A stretch of DNA of 64,000 nt from Pantoea sp. 18069. GTDB lineage: Bacteria; Pseudomonadota; Gammaproteobacteria; Burkholderiales; Burkholderiaceae_C. The notes under the pieces are model-generated. The model saw nothing but the letters and a program-made list of their open reading frames with translations, was not told the origin of the DNA and did no database searches. Position numbers and translations under genes: made by a program. The stretch's first letter is position 1. Each line of letters begins with the position of its first letter. The DNA lies in the NCBI RefSeq assembly GCF_902706035.1, contig NZ_CACSJA010000013.1, forward strand, positions 1 to 64,000, written 5' to 3'. Positions 17,448 through 25,405 of the stretch are shown one piece after another.

Positions 17448-18910
17448 ACGACGTTCTTCCTTCCTCCTCTTCCCGGCGCAGCTTGCTGCAGGTCGGCACG
17501 CTGGCCCTGCTGCTGGGGAAGCAGCAGATCGCCCGCGGCGCCACCATCCTGGCCGTGCGTGTCTGGCCTGCGCCCGAATACTCGCGCGTCACGCTCGAAT
17601 CCGACACGCCGCTGGTCGCCAAGCAGTTCTTCATCGCTTCGCCGCCGCGCCTGGCGGTCGACATCGAAGGCATAGAGCTGAATCCGGCGCTGCGCGAACT
17701 CGTCGCCAAGGTGCGCTCCGATGACCCGAACATCGAGGCCATACGCGTCGGCCAGAACTCACCGAATGTCGTGCGGCTGGTGATCGACCTGAAGCAAAAG
17801 GCCGTGCCCCAGGTGTTCACGCTCGCGCCCGTGGCGGCCTACAAGCACCGGCTGGTGTTCGATCTCTACCCGGAAAAGGCCGTGGACCCGCTCGAGGCGC
17901 TGATCACCGAGCGCCTGCGCGATGCGGGCCCGGGAACGGCCACGGCCGCCGCGCCGGCACCGGCACCGGCACCGGCACCGGCACCGGCGCCAGCACCGGC
18001 CCCCGATCTGCTCGGTGACCTGATCGCCAAGCACAGCCAGGGCGCAGCCGACGCCCCATTCCCCGGCGCCACGCCGCCCGCGGCCGCGCCACTGCCCCCG
18101 CCCACGGTGATCGCCCAGGCGCCGCCACCGCCGCGCCCCCCGGCCAGGCCGCCCGCGCGCGTCTCGGTCGCAACGGCGCGCCAGACCGACCGCATCATCA
18201 TCGTCGCGCTCGACCCAGGTCACGGCGGCGAGGACCCGGGCGCGATCGGCCCGGCTGGCACGCGCGAAAAAGACGTGGTGCTCAAGATCGCCCATCTGCT
18301 GCGCGACCGCATCAACGGCTCGGAAATCAACGGCAGCCCGATGCGCGCCTACCTCACGCGCGATGGCGACTATTTCGTGCCCCTGGGCACGCGCGTCGAA
18401 AAAGCCCGCCGCGTGCAGGCCGACCTGTTCGTGAGCATCCACGCCGATGCCTTCACCACGCCCCAGGCCAGCGGCGCCAGCGTGTTCGCGCTGAGCCAAA
18501 GCGGCGCATCGAGCACGGCAGCGCGCTGGCTCGCGAACAAGGAAAACCAGGCCGATCTGGTGGGCGGCGTGAATGTCGGCTCGCAGGACAAGCAGTTGCA
18601 GCGCGCGCTGCTCGACATGAGCACCACCGCCCAGATCAACGACAGCCTCAAGCTCGGCAGCGCGCTGCTCGGCGAAATCGGCGGCTTTGCCAAGCTGCAC
18701 AAGCCGCGCGTCGAACAGGCCGGTTTCGCGGTGCTCAAGGCACCCGACATTCCCAGCGTGCTGGTCGAGACCGCCTTCATCAGCAATCCCGCCGAAGAGG
18801 CCAAGCTGCGCAGCGCGGCCTACCAGAACCAGCTGGCCGACGCGCTGATGCGCGGCATACGCGGTTACTTCGCCAGGAACCCGCCGCTGGCGCGCAGCCG
18901 GGCAGTCTGA
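17444..18910 (+). CDS. amiC: N-acetylmuramoyl-L-alanine amidase (AmiC type)
   Basis: Periplasmic zinc amidase that removes stem peptides from peptidoglycan during daughter-cell separation. 488 residues. A twin-arginine signal is present (SRRSLLQ, Arg11-Arg12, then a hydrophobic stretch), which fits Tat export as for E. coli AmiC. An AMIN domain (about 38-140) targets the septum. A Pro-Ala-rich linker with a run of AP dipeptides (about 170-187, DNA 17951-18000) leads to the Amidase_3 domain from about residue 250, which has DPGHGGEDPGA (zinc His260), the REKDVVLKIA segment, SIHADAF and VLVETAFISNP with the catalytic Glu. Typical activation would be through EnvC/NlpD-like factors, not seen here. 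Confidence 0.95.
   Translation: MNDVLPSSSSRRSLLQVGTLALLLGKQQIARGATILAVRVWPAPEYSRVTLESDTPLVAKQFFIASPPRLAVDIEGIELNPALRELVAKVRSDDPNIEAIRVGQNSPNVVRLVIDLKQKAVPQVFTLAPVAAYKHRLVFDLYPEKAVDPLEALITERLRDAGPGTATAAAPAPAPAPAPAPAPAPAPDLLGDLIAKHSQGAADAPFPGATPPAAAPLPPPTVIAQAPPPPRPPARPPARVSVATARQTDRIIIVALDPGHGGEDPGAIGPAGTREKDVVLKIAHLLRDRINGSEINGSPMRAYLTRDGDYFVPLGTRVEKARRVQADLFVSIHADAFTTPQASGASVFALSQSGASSTAARWLANKENQADLVGGVNVGSQDKQLQRALLDMSTTAQINDSLKLGSALLGEIGGFAKLHKPRVEQAGFAVLKAPDIPSVLVETAFISNPAEEAKLRSAAYQNQLADALMRGIRGYFARNPPLARSRAV
17951..18000 (+). repeat. Short in-gene repeat encoding the amidase AP linker
   Basis: Eight or so tandem six-base units of the GCACCG/GCGCCG type encode alternating Ala-Pro in the amiC linker. 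Being a hexanucleotide multiple of three, copy-number change would alter linker length without a frameshift. Confidence 0.8.
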
Positions 18911-19074
18911 ACGCTGGGGCCAGGCCAGGCGCGGCCCGCCCCCTGCCGGGGCCTCTGGTCCTACAGCGACTGCCGGACAACGCCCGCACTGCGTGCCGCT
19001 TCCTGGGGGCATGCTGGGGTCAAGCCCTTTAACGGGCCTTCTTCCGGCATCCTGCCGCACGAAAAGGATTGACC

Positions 19075-19293
19075 ATGAATACTCGCACTCTTGTCCTCGC
19101 AGCAGCCACGGCCGCTGCATTGACCCTTGGCGGTTGCGCCAACAACGCTCAGCTGGGCACGGGCGTCGGCGCGGTCGCTGGCGGTGTGGTCGGTGATGCC
19201 GTTCTGGGCGGCACCCTGGGCACCGTAGGCGGCGCGGCCGCCGGTGCGCTGATCGGCAATGAAGTCGGCAAGCGCAGCGACCAGCGCCGCTGA
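19075..19293 (+). CDS. Glycine-zipper lipoprotein, copy 1
   Basis: 72-residue predicted outer-membrane lipoprotein. The signal peptide ends in the lipobox LTLGGC (acylated Cys about 20). The mature part is dominated by glycine-zipper repeats (GTGVGAVAGGVVGDAV and GTLGTVGGAAAGALIGNE), the OsmB/YMGG-like type, which form membrane-associated helical hairpins. The ATG at 19075 is preceded by AAAAGGA. A very similar gene lies at 20344 beyond dedA. A terminator follows at 19329. Function unknown; relatives are often stress-induced. Confidence 0.85.
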   Translation: MNTRTLVLAAATAAALTLGGCANNAQLGTGVGAVAGGVVGDAVLGGTLGTVGGAAAGALIGNEVGKRSDQRR

Positions 19294-19328
19294 TCGCCCT
19301 GCGCCGTTGAACGCGGCGCACGCAAGAA

Positions 19329-19352
19329 AGCCAGCAGTCGCTGGCTTTTTTT
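19329..19352. terminator. Intrinsic terminator after the first glycine-zipper gene
   Basis: AGCCAGC, an AGTC loop, then GCTGGCT followed by TTTTTT: 7-bp stem with a strong T-tract for the plus-strand gene. It lies in the convergent gap before dedA. Confidence 0.88.
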
Positions 19353-19375
19353 GGGCGCAAAACAGGTTGCGCCGT

Positions 19376-20053
19376 TCAGACCGAGGCCTGCGCCTTCTCC
19401 TTGCGCCCCGCACGCCAGGCGCCAAAAATGGCCAGCAAGCCCGGCACCAGGATCAGCGCCCAGATGATTTTCTCGAGGTTCTCACGCACCCAGGGCAGGT
19501 TGCCGAACAGGTAGCCGGCCGTCACCAGGCTGCCTACCCACAGCAGCGCACCGCCGACGTTGAAGGCCGAGAACTTGCGGCGATCCATCTGCGCGACGCC
19601 GGCCACGAAGGGCGCGAACGTGCGAATGAAGGGCATGAAGCGCGCGAGCACGATGGTGATGCCGCCGTAGCGTTCGTAGAACGCATGGGCCTGGTCAAAG
19701 GCCTTGCGGTTGAACCAGCGCGAATTTTCCCACTGGAACACTTTCGGCCCCAGCGCCCGCCCGATGTGGTAATTGCACTGGTCGCCCAGAATGGCCGCGA
19801 CCAGCAGCACGCCGCAGGCCAGCGGATAGTCCATCAGACCGATGCCGCACAGCGCGCCGACGATGAACAGCAGGGAGTCGCCGGGCAGGAACGGCATGAC
19901 CACCACGCCGGTCTCGACAAACACGATGGCAAATATCAGCGCATACACCCAGGGCCCATAGGCCACGACGAAGGCTTCGAGGTGCTTGTCGATGTTCAGG
20001 ATGAAATCCATCAGGAACGCAGCCGCGTCGATCAAAAACGAGAAAATTTCCAA
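19376..20053 (-). CDS. DedA family inner-membrane protein
   Basis: Polytopic membrane protein of the DedA/VTT superfamily; members are flippase-like (undecaprenyl phosphate or phospholipid) and affect membrane homeostasis and envelope stress resistance. 225 residues from the TTG at 20051-20053. Family landmarks: FVETGVVVMPFLPGDSLLF, GDQCNYHIGRALG, FYERYGGITIVLARFMPFIRTFAPFVAGVAQM with the conserved Arg residues, and several hydrophobic segments. The start is uncertain: the TTG aligns with the E. coli DedA N-terminus, the ATG at 20009-20011 is an alternative, and the frame extends upstream to 20161. The gene is convergent with, and flanked by, two glycine-zipper lipoprotein genes. Confidence 0.85.
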   Translation of the reverse strand: MEIFSFLIDAAAFLMDFILNIDKHLEAFVVAYGPWVYALIFAIVFVETGVVVMPFLPGDSLLFIVGALCGIGLMDYPLACGVLLVAAILGDQCNYHIGRALGPKVFQWENSRWFNRKAFDQAHAFYERYGGITIVLARFMPFIRTFAPFVAGVAQMDRRKFSAFNVGGALLWVGSLVTAGYLFGNLPWVRENLEKIIWALILVPGLLAIFGAWRAGRKEKAQASV

Positions 20054-20343
20054 GACAGTGCTTTCAAAAACCAGGAAGCAGCCGGCCAGCGCCAGCGGAC
20101 ATGACACTGTAGCGCCAGCAAACAGGGGCCTGGCACGGTCATGTGCCATTTTTGGGGGCAAAGGCAGCGGCAGCGGCGCGCGTTGACCGCATTGCGCTGA
20201 CAGGAGTTACATCTGCAGCGCAGTCCTACGCTTATTTGCAAATTAGGGCCCCATCGAGCCCATGGGCTTTACAAACGGCTGGCACAGTCGAGTCCATGGT
20301 GCATGCGGCACATCCACTTCCACAGAATTACAGGAATCATTCC

Positions 20344-20586
20344 ATGACACATCCACTGAAAAAAATCACCTGCGCCGGCCTGACTGCCCTGGCTGTCTTC
20401 GCTTTGGCAGGTTGTGCCCACCACCCCAGCCGTTCGCAGATCGGCACAGGCGCGGGCGCCGTGGTCGGCGGTGTGGCAGGCAGCGCGCTGTTCGGCACGA
20501 CGCTGGGCACGGTCGGCGGCGCGGCCGCAGGTGCCTTGATCGGCAATGAACTCGGCAAGGACAGCGGGCGCGGCCGCCGTCGTTAA
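20344..20586 (+). CDS. Glycine-zipper lipoprotein, copy 2
   Basis: 80-residue predicted lipoprotein with lipobox FALAGC (Cys about 24) and glycine-zipper repeats (GTGAGAVVGGVAGSAL, then GTTLGTVGGAAAGALIGNEL). The last third is nearly identical to the gene at 19075, at both protein and DNA level, so the two are paralogues duplicated in direct orientation on either side of dedA. AGGA upstream of the ATG is the likely ribosome-binding site. The C-terminus ends in a run of arginines. Function unknown. Confidence 0.83.
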   Translation: MTHPLKKITCAGLTALAVFALAGCAHHPSRSQIGTGAGAVVGGVAGSALFGTTLGTVGGAAAGALIGNELGKDSGRGRRR

Positions 20587-20640
20587 AGCCCCCTGAGCGG
20601 CTCACGCCCTGAGCGGGCCTCCCTACGCGGGCCGCCTGAT
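20587..20640. repeat. Fragment of the dispersed intergenic repeat (GAGCGGCTCA type)
   Basis: CCCCCTGAGCGGCTCACGCC and the following GGCC/GGGCC-rich bases match the distal end of the longer repeat seen at 46723 and 48829, which ends in GCCGCTCAGGGGG on the opposite strand. Only the end motif is retained here, between a glycine-zipper gene and mutL. Confidence 0.45.
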
Positions 20641-20663
20641 GGCCGGCGGCAGCGCCAACCCCC

Positions 20664-20669
20664 TAGAAT
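20664..20669 (+). promoter_or_regulatory. Candidate -10 element of mutL
   Basis: TAGAAT ends seven bases before the GTG start of mutL. No Shine-Dalgarno sequence lies between, so a leaderless transcript is suggested. Same hexamer and spacing as in front of the DUF455 gene. Confidence 0.4.
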
Positions 20670-20676
20670 CCGTTGG

Positions 20677-22656
20677 GTGAACGTCTCTACCCCCTCCTCC
20701 ACAGACACCCCCTCCCGTCGCCCGATTCGCGACCTGCCCGATGAACTCATCAGCCAGATCGCGGCCGGTGAAGTCGTGGAGCGCCCCGCTTCGGTGGTGC
20801 GCGAACTGGTCGACAACGCGCTCGACGCGGGTGCCACGCAGATCACCGTGCGCCTGCTCGCGGGCGGCGTGCGGCTGATCACCGTCGAAGACGATGGCGC
20901 AGGCATTCCGCGCGAGGAATTGCCCGTGGCGCTGCGCCGCCATGCGACCAGCAAGATCGCCGATCTGCACGACCTCGAAACCGTGGTGACGATGGGCTTT
21001 CGCGGCGAAGCGCTGGCCGCGATCGCCTCGGTTTCCGAAGCGTCCATCCTGTCGCGCCCCGTGGGCCAGGACAGCGCCTACCTGCTCGATGCGCGCAGCG
21101 GCGAGCTGCGCCCCGCGGCGCGCAACCAGGGCACCAGCGTCGAGATCAAGGAGCTGTTCTTCTCTACGCCCGCGCGCCGCAAGTTTCTCAAGACCGACGC
21201 CACCGAGCTCGCGCATTGCGTCGAGGCCGTGCGCCGCCATGCGCTCGCGCGCCCCGAAGTCGGCTTTGCGATCTGGCACGAAGGCAAGCTGGTCGAACAG
21301 TGGCGCGCGGTCACCGTCGCCGACCCCGAGGAAGCGCTCGCGCGCCGCCTGGCCGATGTGCTCGGCGAGGACTTTGTCGCCCAGTCGGTCGCCGTGGGCC
21401 GCCAAAGCGGCTCGATCGGCGTGACCGGCCGCGCGGGCGTGCCCGACGCCGCGCGCTCGCGGCCCGACCACCAGTACTGCTATGTCAACGGCCGTTTCGT
21501 GCGCGACAAGGTGATCACGCACGCCGCGCGCAGCGCGTACGAAGACGTGCTGCATGGCCAGAAGCAGCCGATCTACGCGCTCTACATCACCATCGACCCC
21601 GCGCGCATCGACGTCAATGTCCACCCGACCAAGATCGAAGTGCGCTTTCGCGACAGCCGAGAAGTCCACCAGGCCGTGAAGCACGCAATCGAGGACGCGC
21701 TCGCCGTGCCGCGCGCCCAGGCAGCGGCGGACGCAGCCGCCGCTGCCCAGGCCACGGGTGCCAGCGTTGGCCTTGACGCCGCCGTGCCGCCCGCGGCCGC
21801 CCCGGCCTTCAGCCTTGCACCGCGCCCGCAGCAGACCCATATGCCTTTCGGCCACAGCCTGCCGGGCCAGCGCGTGAGCGACATGGGCGCGCTCTGGGCG
21901 CCTATGCGTGCAGCGCCCGCCGAGCTGCCCACGGCCGCGCCGCTGCCGGTCATCGACGCCACACCGGCAGCGCCAGCGCCGGCCGCCGACATTGCAGCCC
22001 CGGCGGCCGCAGCGGACGCCGCCGCCGCCAGCGCCCATGCCGCACAGAGCGCTGCCGATAGCACGCCCCACTGGCCGCTGGGCCGGGCCGTGGCCCAGAT
22101 CCATGGTGTCTATATCCTTGCCGAGAACGCGCAGGGACTGGTGCTGGTCGACATGCATGCGGCCCACGAGCGCATCGTCTACGAGCGGCTCAAGACGTCG
22201 ATGACCGACCAGGAACGCATTCCCAGCCAGCCGCTGCTGATTCCCGCGACGTTTGCGGCCACCATGCAGGAAGTCGCGACCGCCGAAGCCCATGCCGAAA
22301 CCCTGGCCCAGCTGGGCCTGGAAATTTCACCGTTCTCGCCCAAGACCCTGGCCGTGCGCGCCGTGCCCGCATCGCTGGCGCAGGGCAATGCGGTCGAACT
22401 CGCGCGCAGCGTACTCGGTGAACTCGGCGAGCACGATGCCAGCACCGTGGTGCAGCGCGCGCGCAATGAGATTCTCGCCACCATGGCCTGCCACGGCGCA
22501 GTGCGCGCCAACCGCAAGCTCACGCTGGACGAAATGAATGGCCTGCTGCGGCAGATGGAAGTCACCGAGCGCTCCGACCAATGCAACCATGGCCGTCCCA
22601 CCTGGCGGCAGATGTCGATGCGCGAACTCGACGCGCTGTTCCTGCGCGGCCGCTGA
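20677..22656 (+). CDS. mutL: DNA mismatch repair protein MutL
   Basis: Couples MutS mismatch recognition to strand incision. 659 residues from a GTG start. The GHKL ATPase N-terminus is complete: IRDLPDELISQIAAGEVVERPASVVRELVDNALDAGAT, then DDGAGIP and FRGEALAAIASV. A long Ala/Pro-rich linker (about 350-460) precedes the C-terminal dimerisation/endonuclease domain. This domain carries VDMHAAHERI (the DQHAxxE motif with Met in place of Gln), ATMACHGAVRAN and CNHGRPT, so it is probably an endonuclease-type MutL as in bacteria without MutH. The gene stands alone after the second glycine-zipper gene. Confidence 0.96.
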   Translation: MNVSTPSSTDTPSRRPIRDLPDELISQIAAGEVVERPASVVRELVDNALDAGATQITVRLLAGGVRLITVEDDGAGIPREELPVALRRHATSKIADLHDLETVVTMGFRGEALAAIASVSEASILSRPVGQDSAYLLDARSGELRPAARNQGTSVEIKELFFSTPARRKFLKTDATELAHCVEAVRRHALARPEVGFAIWHEGKLVEQWRAVTVADPEEALARRLADVLGEDFVAQSVAVGRQSGSIGVTGRAGVPDAARSRPDHQYCYVNGRFVRDKVITHAARSAYEDVLHGQKQPIYALYITIDPARIDVNVHPTKIEVRFRDSREVHQAVKHAIEDALAVPRAQAAADAAAAAQATGASVGLDAAVPPAAAPAFSLAPRPQQTHMPFGHSLPGQRVSDMGALWAPMRAAPAELPTAAPLPVIDATPAAPAPAADIAAPAAAADAAAASAHAAQSAADSTPHWPLGRAVAQIHGVYILAENAQGLVLVDMHAAHERIVYERLKTSMTDQERIPSQPLLIPATFAATMQEVATAEAHAETLAQLGLEISPFSPKTLAVRAVPASLAQGNAVELARSVLGELGEHDASTVVQRARNEILATMACHGAVRANRKLTLDEMNGLLRQMEVTERSDQCNHGRPTWRQMSMRELDALFLRGR

Positions 22657-22843
22657 GCCAGCGCGCCCCACTCCCACCCCACCGAAGTGCCGCTGTCGCG
22701 GCCTTTTGCAGCCGGCCCGTCCGGCCGCTGCCGCATGGGCGCGTGGAAACTGCAGACGCCCCAAAACAGTGCCTTCACCACGTTAGGGCGCACCAAGAAC
22801 GCCCTTGCATGCACCAGTCATGCACAAGAGTTCCCCAAAAAGA

Positions 22844-22872
22844 TGCATAAGGGCATACATTTTTGGCATAAT
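22844..22872 (+). promoter_or_regulatory. Candidate promoter of gdhA
   Basis: A CATAAT -10-like hexamer at 22867-22872 with a poor TGCATA -35 at 17-base spacing, in an AT-rich stretch 50 bases before the ATG. Nearby short repeats of GCATA and an inverted repeat (GCATG around 22807 and CATGC around 22819) may be regulator sites. Weak support. Confidence 0.3.
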
Positions 22873-22921
22873 CTTTTTTCACGTTTTCACGCAGCCGTTT
22901 TTTAGTCAGAAAGTTCTCTCC

Positions 22922-24268
22922 ATGAAGTACGAGTCCGTCGGCCATTTCCTTGAGCAAGTGGCGCAGCGCAATCCCGGCCAACCCGAGTTTCTGCAAGCCG
23001 TCACCGAAGTGATGGAAAGCCTCTGGCCCTTCATCGAGAAGCACCCAAAGTACGCTGAAAACGGCCTGCTCGAGCGCCTGGTCGAACCCGAGCGCACCGT
23101 CATGTTCCGCGTCAGCTGGATCGACGACAAGGGCCAGGTCCAGGTCAACCGCGGCTACCGCATCCAGCACAGCATGGCCATCGGTCCCTACAAGGGCGGC
23201 CTGCGTCTGCACCCCTCGGTCAACCTGTCGGTGCTCAAGTTCCTGGCGTTCGAGCAGACCTTCAAGAACGCACTGACCACGCTGCCCATGGGCGGCGGCA
23301 AGGGCGGCTCGGACTTCGATCCCAAGGGCAAGAGCCCGCTCGAAGTCATGCGCTTTTGCCAGGCGTTCATCACCGAGCTGTTCCGCCATGTGGGCCCCGA
23401 CACCGATGTGCCCGCAGGCGACATCGGCGTGGGTGGCCGCGAAGTCGGCTTCATGGCCGGCATGTACAAGAAGCTGTCGAACAGCGCGGCCTGCGTGTTC
23501 ACCGGCAAGGGCCTGTCGTTCGGCGGCTCGCTGATCCGTCCCGAAGCCACGGGCTACGGCACGGTCTACTTTGCCCAGGAAATGCTCAAGACCCGCGGCA
23601 AGTCGTTCGACGGCCTGACGGTCTCGGTGTCGGGCTCGGGCAACGTCGCCCAGTACGCTGTCGAAAAGGCCATGGCCCTGGGTGCCAAGGTGGTGTCGGT
23701 CTCCGACTCCTCGGGAACGGCCTACGACCCGGCCGGCTTTGACACCACCAAGCTGGCGCTGCTGATGGACGTCAAGAACCACCGCTATGGCCGCGTCAGC
23801 GACTACGCGGCGCAGGTAGCGGGCGTCGAATTCATCGCCGGCAAGACGCCCTGGGGCATCAAGGTCGACGTGGCGCTGCCTTGCGCGACGCAAAACGAAC
23901 TGCACCTCGACGATGCCAAGACCCTGATTGCCAACGGCGTGCTGTGCGTGGCCGAAGGCGCGAACATGCCCTCGACGATCGAAGCCGCCAAGGCCTTCGA
24001 AGCCGCGGGCGTGCTGTACGCGCCGGGCAAGGCCTCGAACGCCGGTGGCGTCGCCACCTCGGGCCTGGAAATGAGCCAGAACTCGGCGCGCCTGTCGTGG
24101 CCTGCCGAGGAAGTCGACGCCCGTCTGCTGCAGATCATGCAAGGCATCCATGCAGCCTGCCTGAAGTACGGCCAGCGTGCCGACGGCACGGTGAGCTATA
24201 TCGACGGCGCCAACGTCGCCGGCTTCGTCAAGGTCGCCGACGCGATGATCGCCCAGGGCGTGGTCTAA
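22922..24268 (+). CDS. gdhA: NADP-specific glutamate dehydrogenase
   Basis: Reductive amination of 2-oxoglutarate with ammonium to glutamate. 448 residues, the size of the hexameric small GDHs (E. coli GdhA 447). Dehydrogenase landmarks: GGLRLHPSVNLSVLKFLAFEQ, the catalytic-lysine segment TTLPMGGGKGGSDFDPKGKS, PAGDIGVGGREVGFM, and the Rossmann SGSGNVAQYA in the NADP domain; EGANMPST and APGKASNAGGV are also typical. I start at the ATG at 22922 because it gives the canonical N-terminus; an in-frame ATG 39 codons upstream adds unrelated sequence. A 265-base upstream gap holds its promoter. Confidence 0.97.
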   Translation: MKYESVGHFLEQVAQRNPGQPEFLQAVTEVMESLWPFIEKHPKYAENGLLERLVEPERTVMFRVSWIDDKGQVQVNRGYRIQHSMAIGPYKGGLRLHPSVNLSVLKFLAFEQTFKNALTTLPMGGGKGGSDFDPKGKSPLEVMRFCQAFITELFRHVGPDTDVPAGDIGVGGREVGFMAGMYKKLSNSAACVFTGKGLSFGGSLIRPEATGYGTVYFAQEMLKTRGKSFDGLTVSVSGSGNVAQYAVEKAMALGAKVVSVSDSSGTAYDPAGFDTTKLALLMDVKNHRYGRVSDYAAQVAGVEFIAGKTPWGIKVDVALPCATQNELHLDDAKTLIANGVLCVAEGANMPSTIEAAKAFEAAGVLYAPGKASNAGGVATSGLEMSQNSARLSWPAEEVDARLLQIMQGIHAACLKYGQRADGTVSYIDGANVAGFVKVADAMIAQGVV

Positions 24269-24287
24269 ACACGCTGGCTCGCTGCGC

Positions 24288-24305
24288 TGCCCCTGCCCAG
24301 GGGCA
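24288..24305. terminator. Short hairpin after gdhA
   Basis: TGCCCCT, GCCC loop, AGGGGCA: a perfect 7-bp stem 20 bases after the gdhA stop. No T-tract follows, so intrinsic termination is doubtful. Confidence 0.35.
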
Positions 24306-24400
24306 ACGCCAGTCAATTAGAGCGAATCTTGAGATCGCTGAAGGCCCGACGGGGCGCGTCGGCGACCTTCCAGCTTTCGGCAGAGCCTGCTTTGTCTTGC

Positions 24401-24418
24401 GTTCGTCCTGAGCCTGTC
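24401..24418. repeat. Degenerate copy of the CCTGAGCCTG repeat
   Basis: GTTCGTCCTGAGCCTGTC matches 7391-7408 (GTTCACCCTGAGCCTGCC) at all but three positions. Both copies lie between convergent genes. Confidence 0.45.
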
Positions 24419-24456
24419 TTCGGGCGTTTCCCGCAGTCGCCGAGAGCGAAGCCGCG

Positions 24457-25194
24457 CTAGGCGGCTGTTTTTTTCCGCGGCTTCCCGCTCGCCTGCAGTG
24501 CTCCGGGGCTGGCCTTCAGGCCCGAGAAGATGGGCCCGTTCACCGCACTCGGAATTTCTAGCGGCATGAAGGCAATGCGATCCGCTTCCTGCGGCGTCAG
24601 TCCGAAACCGACCAGCACGCTTTGCAGGATGAGCTCCGCATGGTTCGCCCGCGTGGGCTCGGTCAGCATCGTCTCTATGCCATAGAAGATGGCGCCGAGC
24701 ACGATGTCGCGCGCCACACGCACACTGTCGACCGTCAGGCGCTTCCTGCTTTTGGCAAGCTCCAGATCGCGCGTGAGATAGATGTCTATCAGTTGGCCGC
24801 GCGCCGCGATGCGTGTTCCGGTCTGCGTGATGAAGCGGCCCCATTCCGGATAGCGCAAGGCCATCTGCATATAGAGGCGGGTGCCGGCCGCAAAGCGCTC
24901 GACCGGATCGTCCAGGTGCAGCACCAGGGGATCGACGATCTGCAGGACTTCGTCGCTCATCGCGGTGGCGAGCGCGAACAGCAGCTCGTTGGTGGTCTTG
25001 AAATGGTTGTAGAAGGTGCCGCGCGACACGCCTGCCGCGGCGATGAAGTCGTCAATGACGGCCACATCCACCCCTTTTTCGGTGAATACCGCCAAGGCGC
25101 TTTCGAGCAGACGCAAACGGGTTTTCTCGCGGCGCTGTGCGCCAACCCTCACGCGGTGGTCCTTTACCTTCAGCCCATGCTCAATCTCTGCCAT
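24457..25194 (-). CDS. TetR/AcrR-family transcriptional regulator
   Basis: 245 residues. The N-terminal helix-turn-helix domain is typical (RLRLLESALAVFTEKGVDVAVIDDFIAAAGVSRGTFYNHFKTTNELLFAL, about 27-75). The rest is the ligand-binding/dimerisation half and ends in a basic PRKKTAA tail. It is divergent from the FAH-VOC-monooxygenase genes across a 211-base gap that contains a perfect 14-bp palindrome, so it most likely represses that cluster and responds to its substrate or an intermediate. The effector is unknown. TATGCT lies eight bases before the start on the minus strand. Confidence 0.9.
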   Translation of the reverse strand: MAEIEHGLKVKDHRVRVGAQRREKTRLRLLESALAVFTEKGVDVAVIDDFIAAAGVSRGTFYNHFKTTNELLFALATAMSDEVLQIVDPLVLHLDDPVERFAAGTRLYMQMALRYPEWGRFITQTGTRIAARGQLIDIYLTRDLELAKSRKRLTVDSVRVARDIVLGAIFYGIETMLTEPTRANHAELILQSVLVGFGLTPQEADRIAFMPLEIPSAVNGPIFSGLKASPGALQASGKPRKKTAA

Positions 25195-25334
25195 TGGCGT
25201 CGAGCATACACGAGATGGCTGACCCGAATGGGGTCCTCTGCACAGTTTCCCGCGGCCCCTGGCCGCACGAGCGCGCGAGGTTTGCGTCCAGGTTTCCTAG
25301 GGAAATCCCTGTCATTTTGATTCATTTGTCATCT

Positions 25335-25348
25335 TGACGAATTCGTCA
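25335..25348. promoter_or_regulatory. Palindromic operator candidate for the TetR regulator
   Basis: TGACGAATTCGTCA is a perfect 14-bp palindrome in the divergent gap, 58 bases before the FAH start. It begins inside a TTGACG that could be a -35 element (25334-25339), so a bound repressor would block RNA polymerase. Position and symmetry fit a TetR-family operator; binding is inferred. Confidence 0.6.
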
Positions 25349-25405
25349 CAACGGATAAAGTTCATTTTAGACAAACAGTCCAATTTAACGCAAAGGGAAA
25401 ATTGC

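Noticed and set aside
24288..24305. A convincing gdhA intrinsic terminator
   Set aside because: The stem is only 7 bp and no T-tract follows; listed with low confidence only.
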